Assembly (NCBI RefSeq): GCF_022012435.1
Contig: NZ_JAKLUA010000020.1
Coordinates: forward strand, 46,532 to 110,531
DNA length: 64,000 bases
Direction of reading: 5' to 3'
From: Bradyrhizobium zhengyangense
Lineage (GTDB): Bacteria > Pseudomonadota > Alphaproteobacteria > Rhizobiales > Xanthobacteraceae
The notes below the pieces were generated by a model. That model had not been told where the DNA came from, ran no database searches, and saw only the letters and a program-made list of their open reading frames with translations. Both the position numbers and the translations under genes were made by a program. This document shows positions 57,534 through 64,000 of this stretch, in pieces; the stretch's first letter is position 1, and the number at the start of each line of letters is the position of its first letter.

Positions 57534-58544
57534 ATGGAGATCGTCCGGCGTACATTTTTCCAGTTCGTGGCCGGCGCGACCGCCGCGTCCGCCATCCCTG
57601 TCCGCTCAGCCAGGACCGAAGAAGCAAACAAGCCGGCACGCGTCGCGACCGGCCTGCTTGCAATGTGGCAAAGCACGGCCTGGCTGGGCGTGGAATCCGG
57701 GATATTCAAAAAATATGATGTCGACGTCAGCGTGCCGGCGGTGGCTGTCGGCGGGCCGCAGGCCGCCGCTCGTTTGATCCACGGCGATGTCGAGTTCGCC
57801 CATACCGGCGTCCTCCCCGTCGCCGAGGAAGTGCTCAAGGGCAGCGATATCGTCATCCTGGCGACCCCGACCACGGAGTTTCCAAACCAGTTCGTGATGA
57901 CGCAGAAAGAGATCACTGCGCTCAGTCAACTGGGCGGGAGAAAAGTCGGCGTGCTCTCGGAGACGGGTCAAACCAGCGTCGCGACGCGCATCACCATCGA
58001 GAAAGCAGGTGTAACGGCCGCTTACCTGCCGCTCGTCACGTTCGATCGGATCTTCAGCGCACTCGCGGCAGGTGAGATTGACGCCGGCGTACTTCCTGTC
58101 GATCTACGCTTTGTCGGAGCGTCCCGCCATGGCTGGAATGCCTTTCCGATTTACGAGTTCGGCGCTCCCTCGATATTCGCCACCACGCGCAGGCTGATCA
58201 CATCCGATCGCGAGCTGGTCATGAACGTCATGCGAGGCTTCGTCGACACGATCCATGTGTTCAAAACCCAGCCTGATCTCGTCGTGCCCTTACTCCAGCG
58301 CTATCTGGGCATCGCCGACCGAGGCGCTGCCGAGGAGCTCTATAGGTACCACGTCCCGGTGTTTCAGAGGGTGCCGAAGCCGCTTCTGGGCAATCTGCAG
58401 AACATACGAAACGTGCTCACAGCCAAGTATCCGGCCGCGGCTTCACTCAAGGAGACCGATATCTCTGACGGATCGTTCATCGAGGCGCTGGAACATGACG
58501 GATTCATCGAGCGCCTCTGGCAGTCGGTAGAGAGCCGGCGATGA
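57534..58544 (+). CDS. Tat-exported ABC-type substrate-binding protein (nitrate/sulfonate/taurine class)
   Basis: A 336-residue periplasmic binding protein. A twin-arginine signal (VRRTFFQFVAGATAASA) leads to ARVATGLLAMWQSTAWLGVE, KYDVDVSVPAVAVGGPQAAA and GDVEFAHTGVLPVAEEVL, the usual two-lobed NMT1/THI5-like fold for sulfonate, nitrate or similar anions. GGRKVGVLSETGQTSVATRI marks the hinge. No permease or ATPase gene lies beside it, so it is an orphan or works with a distant transporter. It starts 16 bases after a dispersed repeat. Folding before export, implied by the Tat signal, is unusual but not rare for this class. Confidence 0.85.
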   Translation: MEIVRRTFFQFVAGATAASAIPVRSARTEEANKPARVATGLLAMWQSTAWLGVESGIFKKYDVDVSVPAVAVGGPQAAARLIHGDVEFAHTGVLPVAEEVLKGSDIVILATPTTEFPNQFVMTQKEITALSQLGGRKVGVLSETGQTSVATRITIEKAGVTAAYLPLVTFDRIFSALAAGEIDAGVLPVDLRFVGASRHGWNAFPIYEFGAPSIFATTRRLITSDRELVMNVMRGFVDTIHVFKTQPDLVVPLLQRYLGIADRGAAEELYRYHVPVFQRVPKPLLGNLQNIRNVLTAKYPAAASLKETDISDGSFIEALEHDGFIERLWQSVESRR

Positions 58545-58585
58545 CATGCGGCAGGCAACCGCGCGAAATGCCGCGGTCAGCGCGC

Positions 58586-60058
58586 CTATCCCGACTGATC
58601 GACAAATATCCTGACGCGGCCGACATCCTCGACTTCGCGATAGCGGCTGAGCTCCGCCTTCAGCTCGGGATCCGAATTGGCCCAGGCCAGCCAATCGAAC
58701 GGGAATGAACTTAGTAGATAGGTATCGACGAGGATGACGTTGGGCCGGCCGGTGCGAATGTCCGCGAGCAAATGCCGCCGCTCGAAATCGATGATGCCGT
58801 CCAGTTTCGCTTGCTCGGCGGGATTTGGTTGCGCGCTCTGCTGGCGCAGGATCGCGCCTGCGCCCAGCAGCTGCGCGCACGAGCTGCCGACCCAGGTTCC
58901 GTGGATTTGACGGACGAGCGGATGTCCCAGACCGATGTGATCTGTAATCGTCAGCAGCCGCGGCTGGTCCGCGAGAGCCTGCACGCGCCCTTGCAGCGGC
59001 GGAAAACGCGGAGCCGGCGACGACAGATAGAGCCCGATGAGCAAGGCGGCGGCGAGGCCGCCGATCAGGGTCGGCGTCCTCAATGGCCTTGTGCGAAGAT
59101 GGAGCGACGGCGCCGCAATCGCGAACACACAAAGCGCCAGGGCCGTGTATGGCCAGGCCTTGCCCTGGATGATGAAGCTGGCGGCTCCTCCGACCGATGC
59201 GGCCAGCCACGGCAAGGAGTTGCCGCTCATTTTGAAATCGCTGGGCGCCGAGAAGCGCAGGAACGCAACAGAAGCGGCGATCACGACGATCGGAAGAGGA
59301 ACCAGGCTGATGAGGTCTTTGCGGATCGGGAGATAGGCCTCGGCGACCATCGGCGCATAAGTGGAGACGTAAGCGGGAAACAGGACGACGACCAGCGCGC
59401 CGTAGCCGACGACGATCGCCGCGGCAATGCATGCTTCAGACGTGAATAAGGGCCTGAGGGAACGCTGGCGGACGACGCGCAGGATGACCGGAAGGCCCAC
59501 CACCAGGGCAAAGAACGGTTTGATGCCCATCGCCAATCCCGCCCCCACCCCTGCGAGGATTGCGGCCGGCCCCAGCGAGAGGCCGCGCCAACGCAGCGCA
59601 GTGATGAAGACAAAAGGGGTCAGCGCAATGACGGCGATGTGTTCACGTTGTCCGAACACGGCGCCGGGAAGGACGGCGAGCAGGAACGCGAACAACCACG
59701 CCGAAATGCCTCTCTCTCCGGCCTCCAATCTCGCGGACGCAGCGGCGCGATCGATGATCAAAAGTGCGCCCGCGATTTCGACCATCACCATTGCGATCAC
59801 GATGAACTGCGGCGCAATGCCAGATAGGCGTGAGAACACCACGGCCGGCATATACATGTAGACCGACAGAGGCGGGTTGGACTCGAACAGGTTGATGCCA
59901 AGCTTTTGGCCGTCCAGGATCTTTTCGTCCACAGTGAGCAGCCAACCCAAATCCGGGTTGAGGACGACGGGAATCTGAACAAGCCCAGCCGTCAGCAGCA
60001 TCGCAGCAACGATCATCCACCGCTGCTTGGCGCTGAAAGCACTTCCTGAGTTCCCCAA
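58586..60058 (-). CDS. Polytopic membrane protein, glycosyltransferase-39-like
   Basis: A 490-residue protein with about ten membrane helices in the first 330 residues (WMIVAAMLLTAGLVQIPVVL; IVIAMVMVEIAGALLIIDR; and others) and a soluble C-terminal domain of about 150 residues (LITITDHIGLG-type segment LTITDHIGLGHPLVRQIHG). WLLTVDEKILDGQKLGIN resembles the acidic first loop of lipid-linked-sugar glycosyltransferases (the D-E pair). The start is a TTG at 60058; an ATG 14 codons later is possible. It may transfer a sugar from a polyprenyl carrier in the periplasm. The acceptor is unknown. Confidence 0.65.
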   Translation of the reverse strand: MGNSGSAFSAKQRWMIVAAMLLTAGLVQIPVVLNPDLGWLLTVDEKILDGQKLGINLFESNPPLSVYMYMPAVVFSRLSGIAPQFIVIAMVMVEIAGALLIIDRAAASARLEAGERGISAWLFAFLLAVLPGAVFGQREHIAVIALTPFVFITALRWRGLSLGPAAILAGVGAGLAMGIKPFFALVVGLPVILRVVRQRSLRPLFTSEACIAAAIVVGYGALVVVLFPAYVSTYAPMVAEAYLPIRKDLISLVPLPIVVIAASVAFLRFSAPSDFKMSGNSLPWLAASVGGAASFIIQGKAWPYTALALCVFAIAAPSLHLRTRPLRTPTLIGGLAAALLIGLYLSSPAPRFPPLQGRVQALADQPRLLTITDHIGLGHPLVRQIHGTWVGSSCAQLLGAGAILRQQSAQPNPAEQAKLDGIIDFERRHLLADIRTGRPNVILVDTYLLSSFPFDWLAWANSDPELKAELSRYREVEDVGRVRIFVDQSG

Positions 60059-60492
60059 GAGCCCGACCTCTCTGCTGCGCGGTTCAAACCGTGCGGCGAG
60101 ACGTACGGTCGAAGGGAATTACGAATCCGAGAATAACGATCATCCCCACTCTCAACCAGAAGGTGTTACTAATGTCCTACTCGCCTTTGGTTCCATTGCG
60201 TGCATCCCCGACGGAACCGCGGGCGGAGCCATACTCTGCTGGTGCTGTCCGATAGTTGGATTGGCGAATGGACTAACCGCGGACTGCGGCATCGCGACGC
60301 GTGCAAAAAGCGCGGATAGCCTCGCTCAGGCAGCCTCGACAACAAAAAGCCCCGGCACGCGGGGCCGAGGCTTGCGATCCAGTTCGCGTACATCCGGCGA
60401 ACCAATCGTCGAGGCAAAGACTAGCCGCGAATTTTGAACAGATGATGACGAAGCTCGCCGCCAACAAAATGTCGCGCCGGGCGGGAACCCGA
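60059..60492. other. Intergenic region with one terminator
   Basis: This 434-base gap holds no coding frame I believe. It contains the leftward terminator at 60344-60365 and, next to the polytopic protein gene, an AT-richer stretch (cgaatccgagaataacgat) that could hold its promoter. Confidence 0.5.
60344..60365 (-). terminator. Intrinsic terminator downstream of the P-loop kinase-like gene
   Basis: On the minus strand: gccccg, loop cgtgc, cggggc, then ttttt. It lies 128 bases past the stop of the P-loop protein gene at 60493. Confidence 0.8.
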
Positions 60493-61008
60493 TCACTCCA
60501 TCACATCGCGAAGATAGATCTCCACCAGCGCAAGCAGATGATCGACCGAATCATGGGCGGTATCGAGCACCAGATGATCTCGATCCCACGGTTCGTAGTG
60601 CCTGGTGACGATGTCCTGCCAGGTCGGCGGCCTGAGGCCGGGAATATCGGACTTGCGCGTCTCCGCCCGCTGCCGGTGCAAAGCCACATCGCTGCAGATC
60701 ACTTCGATCTCGGCGATGGGTATTGATGCTTGCAGTGCCGTCTGCCGCCAGCCCTCGCGGCTGGCCAGAACCGGATTTACGCTATCAGCGACGACCGCGC
60801 GACCGAGCTTCAAGTTTTCCGCCGCCAGCGCGTTGGCGATGACGTAGCCCATCGGACCGACATCATGGCCCGCCGCGCGCAAGGACTGCTCGATTGCATC
60901 GACGCGGATATAGCTCGCCGCATACCGCCGCGTCAGTTCGCGTGAAAGCGTGGTTTTTCCGGTGGCAGGAAGACCGGCGAAAACGATGAGGATGGGCTTG
61001 CCTATCAT
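60493..61008 (-). CDS. P-loop kinase-like protein (AAA_33 type)
   Basis: A 171-residue protein. The Walker A motif GLPATGKTTLSREL lies at residues 12-25, YIRVDAIEQSLRAAG carries the substrate-region Asp, and RQRAETRKSDIPGLRPPTWQ has the arginines of a lid. It resembles the small AAA_33 family that includes chloramphenicol phosphotransferase-like and zeta-toxin-like kinases. It has no partner antitoxin-like gene; its upstream neighbour is a 26-residue membrane peptide frame. It ends with its own terminator. Substrate unknown. Confidence 0.8.
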   Translation of the reverse strand: MIGKPILIVFAGLPATGKTTLSRELTRRYAASYIRVDAIEQSLRAAGHDVGPMGYVIANALAAENLKLGRAVVADSVNPVLASREGWRQTALQASIPIAEIEVICSDVALHRQRAETRKSDIPGLRPPTWQDIVTRHYEPWDRDHLVLDTAHDSVDHLLALVEIYLRDVME

Positions 61009-61062
61009 GCCTCATCATCCGCCGGCGCGCCTGGATCTGCAACGGCACGGGCGCCGACGCCC

Positions 61063-61143
61063 TCAGAGCAGCATGGAGATGATGGCTATCAAGCCGATCG
61101 CCGTCAGCCCCCACACCAGCGAATGCAAAGCCCAAGGCCGCAT
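61063..61143 (-). CDS. Tiny membrane protein, 26 residues
   Basis: A short frame with a clear ribosome-binding site (GAGGTG about five bases before the ATG). It encodes MRPWALHSLVWGL followed by TAIGLIAIISMLL and a stop: one hydrophobic helix with a basic N-terminus. It is below usual gene-calling limits. The site, codon use and single helix make it plausible as a small inner-membrane protein; translation is not proven. Confidence 0.45.
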   Translation of the reverse strand: MRPWALHSLVWGLTAIGLIAIISMLL

Positions 61144-61214
61144 CGTTGCACCTCGTCCGCCTGTCCTGCAGAACGCAGGAAACGCCAAGGCGCGGTGCGT
61201 CAAATTGAGATAGA

Positions 61215-61304
61215 TCAAGAGCCGAAAATGAGCAGGGAGGCGGCAGCCACGGTGAACGCACCGGCCGCGACGACAAGCACACGTATGATCAGGTCGCTGC
61301 CCAT
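61215..61304 (-). CDS. Tiny membrane protein, 29 residues
   Basis: A short frame starting MGSDLIIRVLVVAAG and ending AAASLLIFGS, essentially one membrane helix. The ribosome-binding site is weak (gggc). The frame is open a further 33 codons upstream without a hydrophobic pattern, so the short form is preferred. It stands next to another single-helix frame at 61063; a pair of tiny membrane peptides is possible. Confidence 0.35.
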   Translation of the reverse strand: MGSDLIIRVLVVAAGAFTVAAASLLIFGS

Positions 61305-61427
61305 GCCCAACGTTAACCTATGATAACGCGGCGCGTCTGTGCAGTTTGTGCCAAAACCGCAGTTGAGACGATTGCGACGTGGCCCAAGGGCCTTCGCCGC
61401 CAAGGCCGCGCGGGCGAGGTCGCCAAT

Positions 61428-61691
61428 CTATTTCGGCAGACATTCCACGTTATAGGCAATGATGATCTGGCTGGGATCGGCCTTGCCCAGGCTCTTCAGA
61501 TCCTCCAGGCCGCTCCTCAACCTGGCGCCGGCCTGGCTCAAGCTCCCCTCGAGCGTCGACTTCGCCGCCTTGCACCGTTCCTCGCTGGTGAATTCCTGGA
61601 ACACTACGGTCGGCAATAGCCGCCATTCCGCCTTGTCATTGGTTGCAGCGGGACTGACCGAATAGGAAAACACATACATCAGGACCCACAT
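61428..61691 (-). CDS. Small protein of unknown function
   Basis: An 87-residue protein starting MWVLMYVFSYSVSPAATNDK, a possible signal or membrane segment, then a soluble part with EEFTSEERCKAAK-like segment (FQEFTSEERCKAAKSTLE) and a C-terminal NVECLPK. Two cysteines could form one disulfide. The start at 61691 is chosen by the hydrophobic N-terminus; 17 more codons are open upstream. Cys pattern and size resemble many unassigned secreted proteins of this group. Confidence 0.5.
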   Translation of the reverse strand: MWVLMYVFSYSVSPAATNDKAEWRLLPTVVFQEFTSEERCKAAKSTLEGSLSQAGARLRSGLEDLKSLGKADPSQIIIAYNVECLPK

Positions 61692-61780
61692 GGTTGGGCT
61701 CCGGTACGATGCGAGCGGGAATGCGCAATCGCATCGCGCCATCCCGCGGCATCTCCTCGTTGATCCAGATCAACGAAGGC

Positions 61781-62272
61781 TCAACCGACCGGCCCCGGTA
61801 TCCAATCGTCGCCAGAGAGCGGCCTGACCGTGACGTCGGGAATGACGCCAAGCTCCATGCTCGGATCGAAATGGCGCATCGTCCGCTCGTTGAGATCGAT
61901 GATGCGGCCAGGCCTGAGCGGCCCCACGTCGTTGATCTTGACGATGACCTTCTTGCCGGCAGCTTCGACCAGCGCATATTTCGGTCGCGCGCCGAATTGG
62001 ACCCCGCCGAACTTCCCGCGCAGGCTCGTCTTGATCGCAGCTGTCCACACCTCGGGATCGTAACGCTCGCCGGTGGCTGTTTTCGGGCCGCCCTCCTCCT
62101 TGCCGGGCTTGAATGGATTATACGTGGATGCTGCGCCAACGATTGCTCCCTCGCAGGCGGCTTCGACGACGGCGCTTGATTGAGCCCCACTTGTTTCGCT
62201 GCGGGCAACGGTCACAGAAACGACAAGCGCAACCAGGGCGCCGCAAACTGCGGCGCTCGAGCGGAACACCAT
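61781..62272 (-). CDS. Short RlpA-like double-psi beta-barrel protein
   Basis: A 163-residue exported protein. The signal peptide is CGALVALVVSVTVARSE, then VGAASTYNPFKPGKEEGGPK and TATGERYDPEVWTAAIKTSL, VIVKINDVGPLRPGRIIDL: the septal-ring lytic transglycosylase RlpA core (double-psi barrel). It lacks the C-terminal SPOR domain that localises standard RlpA to division sites. The ATG has a perfect AAAGGAG. It may act on naked glycan strands or only bind them; the expected catalytic Asp is present in INDVGPL. Confidence 0.85.
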   Translation of the reverse strand: MVFRSSAAVCGALVALVVSVTVARSETSGAQSSAVVEAACEGAIVGAASTYNPFKPGKEEGGPKTATGERYDPEVWTAAIKTSLRGKFGGVQFGARPKYALVEAAGKKVIVKINDVGPLRPGRIIDLNERTMRHFDPSMELGVIPDVTVRPLSGDDWIPGPVG

Positions 62273-62593
62273 TACATCTCCTTTGAATTTTCGTGCGGTT
62301 CCCGATGCCGCAGAACGTGGCGAAGCGAACGCGTCAGCGTTTTTGAACTTGCGCCAGTCTCTTGCGGATTCGCGCCAACCCCTGGCCGCGGAACCGTTGC
62401 GAGAACCTGAGCGGTCCCCGCGTGTCTTCGTTATCGCTGTCTAAAACAGGGAATGAGTCAGCAACATGACCTCCGCGGTCGCCCCCCGGAGTCTTACGTG
62501 CTCAGCGGCAGGATCCACTGCGCAACGTCCGTGAAAACCGCAATGGCGCGGAACTTCAGAACCTTTGCATACCGTTGTCTTGCAACAGAAGCT
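62273..62593. other. Intergenic region, no gene seen
   Basis: This 320-base gap carries the promoter and strong ribosome-binding site of the RlpA-like gene at its left end. The middle is GC-rich with scattered gaac/gttcc words but no EcfG or LexA match. I see no terminator for the acyl-CoA dehydrogenase gene, whose stop is at the right end. Confidence 0.5.
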
Positions 62594-63811
62594 CTAGCCT
62601 CCGATGACACCACCGTGCTTGATCAGTTCCTTGCCGATGGCGGCGAGATGCACTTGATCGGGGCCGTCGCCGATGCGGATGAAGCGGGCATAGACATAGG
62701 CGCGCGCGAGGAACGTGTCCTGCGACACGCCGGCGGCGCCATGGATCTGGATGGCGCGGTCGATGACGCGGGCAGCCATGCTCGGCACCACGATCTTGGC
62801 GGCGGCGATCAGGTCGCGCGCGGCCTTGTTGCCCTCGCGGTCCATCTTGTCGGCGGCTTGCAGCGTGAGCAGCCGCGCCTGCGTGATCTCGCAGAAGGAG
62901 TGCGCGATATCCTCGCGCACCGAGCCCTGCTCGGCGAGCGGCTTGCCGAAGGCCACCCGCGACACCGAGCGCCGGCACATCAATTCCAGCGCGCGCTGGG
63001 CGCAGCCGATCAGCCGCATGCAATGATGGATGCGGCCGGGACCGAGCCGCCCCTGCGCGATCTCGAAGCCGCGGCCTTCGCCGAGCAGCATGTTCTCGGC
63101 GGGCACGCGGACATTGTCGTAGACGATCTCGGGATGGCCGGCCGGCGCGTCATCATAGCCGTAGGTGAGCATGTCCCTGACGATGCGGACGCCGGGCGTG
63201 TTCCTGGGCACCAGGATCATGGATTGCTGACGGTGACGATCGGGATCGTCAGGCGCGGTCTTGCCCATCACGATCAGGATCTCGCAATCCTCGTTCATCG
63301 CGCCTGAGGTGAACCATTTGCGGCCGTTGATGACATAGTCGTCGCCGTCACGCGTGATCGCACACTGGATGTTGGTGGCATCGCTGGAGGCGACCTGCGG
63401 CTCGGTCATCGAGAAGCCGGAGCGGATGCGCCCCTCCAGCAGCGGTTTTAGCCAGCGCTCTTGTTGCGCGGGCGTGCCGTAATTCGCGAGCACCTCCATG
63501 TTGCCGACATCGGGCGCCGAGCAGTTGAACACCTCCGGCGCCCAGAGAATGCGGCCCATGATCTCCTTCACGGGGGCATATTCGAGATTAGAGAGGCCGG
63601 GACCGTGCTCGCCGGAGAGGAATAGATTCCAAAGCCCCTGCTCGCGCGCCAGCCGCTTCAGGTCCTGCAACACTTGCGGCGTCTTGTAGCGCGCCGCTTC
63701 CGGCTTCACCTGCTCGTAATAGAGCTCCTCGACCGGCTCGACTTGCTCCAGCATGAACCGGCGGACGCGCTCCTGAAGCTCGAGCGACCGGGCGGAGTGT
63801 TGGAAGTGCAT
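62594..63811 (-). CDS. Acyl-CoA dehydrogenase
   Basis: A 405-residue flavoenzyme. An N-terminal helical domain (RSLELQERVRRFMLEQVEPV) leads to the beta domain with GFSMTEPQVASSDATNIQCA (FAD/substrate strand), YVINGRKWFTSGAMN, and the C-terminal helices with GLGPGRIHHC-like segment (GRLGPGRIHHCMRLIGCAQ) and QIHGAAGVSQDTFLARAYVY. The length suits the FadE10/11-like group acting on branched or long acyl-CoA. The start MHFQHSARSL at 63811 is chosen by GGGGAC upstream and by homology length; 33 more codons are open. No partner genes are in view. Confidence 0.92.
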   Translation of the reverse strand: MHFQHSARSLELQERVRRFMLEQVEPVEELYYEQVKPEAARYKTPQVLQDLKRLAREQGLWNLFLSGEHGPGLSNLEYAPVKEIMGRILWAPEVFNCSAPDVGNMEVLANYGTPAQQERWLKPLLEGRIRSGFSMTEPQVASSDATNIQCAITRDGDDYVINGRKWFTSGAMNEDCEILIVMGKTAPDDPDRHRQQSMILVPRNTPGVRIVRDMLTYGYDDAPAGHPEIVYDNVRVPAENMLLGEGRGFEIAQGRLGPGRIHHCMRLIGCAQRALELMCRRSVSRVAFGKPLAEQGSVREDIAHSFCEITQARLLTLQAADKMDREGNKAARDLIAAAKIVVPSMAARVIDRAIQIHGAAGVSQDTFLARAYVYARFIRIGDGPDQVHLAAIGKELIKHGGVIGG

Positions 63812-63849
63812 AAGGGTCCCCTGTTCGTCCACCTTCGCGCCAGTATCAT

Positions 63850-63936
63850 AGGGTGGGCAAAGCGGAAGCGTGCCCACGCATCTTTTTCGATCGAGAGAGA
63901 TGGTGGGCACGGCGCAAGTGCGCCTTTGCCCACCCT
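63850..63936. repeat. Long imperfect palindrome at the right end
   Basis: agggtgggcaaagc (63850-63863) pairs with gctttgcccaccct-like cctttgcccaccct (63923-63936), and gcgtgcccac pairs with gtgggcac within, enclosing tctttttcgatcgagagaga. The element is about 87 bases long and lies upstream of the acyl-CoA dehydrogenase gene. The pattern recalls dispersed palindromic repeats of Bradyrhizobium; from one window its copy number cannot be given. Confidence 0.7.
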
Positions 63937-64000
63937 TGTCTTAGCGCACCGGGCTAGAATGGCCTCGTTCCGTGAGGAATGGCCCAGCCCGGGTGGCCGC

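Noticed and set aside
60169..60417. An 82-codon minus-strand frame in the gap after the polytopic protein gene
   Set aside because: Arg-rich, no ribosome-binding site, overlaps the terminator hairpin.
1..64000. CRISPR array, tRNA or rRNA genes, integrase, prophage
   Set aside because: No regular spaced repeats, cloverleaf sequences, integrase or phage genes were found; the repeats seen are palindromes or REP elements.

Overview
The window reads as a piece of a GC-rich alphaproteobacterial chromosome, most likely Bradyrhizobium or a close relative such as Rhodopseudomonas. Evidence: a near-complete hopanoid gene set including the C-2 methylase HpnP, an alphaproteobacterial LexA box (GTTC-N7-GTTC), a GGAAC-N16-CGTT general-stress (EcfG) promoter, an ImuA-ImuB-DnaE2 mutasome, and several structured intergenic repeats of the kind I associate with Bradyrhizobium genomes. 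I see no tRNA, rRNA, CRISPR array, prophage or integrative element. The content looks like core chromosome lightly invaded by short repeats and one REP-associated transposase.

Layout. 0-6.4 kb: an ECF sigma factor with its NrsF-type membrane anti-sigma, a small secreted/membrane protein, an enoyl-CoA hydratase, a TolC-like outer-membrane protein, a P-loop protein and an amidohydrolase. 6.4-12.3 kb: a heavy-metal-type RND pump with its adaptor, then a CoA-transferase. 12.4-13.9 kb: a small membrane protein and an SDR oxidoreductase set among repeats. 13.9-22.3 kb: a DNA-damage locus. imuA-imuB-dnaE2 run leftwards. A radical SAM gene and a DUF4130-UdgX fusion gene run rightwards. One LexA box lies between the two operons. 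22.5-28 kb: a Pit phosphate transporter, M20 amidohydrolase, GMC oxidoreductase and alpha/beta hydrolase. 28.2-30.9 kb: a tight block of Tat-exported metallophosphoesterase, Tat-exported cupredoxin, ECF sigma factor and zinc-binding anti-sigma factor.

31.3-45.6 kb is the hopanoid region: hpnO (amino side chain), hpnN (export, behind a perfect EcfG-type promoter), ispH and hpnH (precursor and adenosylhopane), and the leftward operon hpnC-hpnD-hpnE-shc-hpnG (squalene, hopene, side-chain processing). A REP-associated tyrosine transposase with matching REP palindromes sits between hpnH and hpnG. After a few small secreted proteins, a methyltransferase and a second MMPL-family transporter, hpnP lies between eutB and eutC, the two subunits of the B12-dependent ethanolamine ammonia-lyase. 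Together these genes can take isoprenoid precursor through squalene and hopene to C35 amino- and 2-methyl-hopanoids and move them to the outer membrane. The cyclitol-ether branch (hpnI/J/K) is not in this window.

55.6-64 kb: a methyl-accepting chemotaxis protein, an orphan Tat-exported substrate-binding protein beside a dispersed repeat, a polytopic glycosyltransferase-like protein, a small P-loop kinase-like protein, tiny membrane proteins, a short RlpA-like protein and an acyl-CoA dehydrogenase, ending in another long palindromic repeat.
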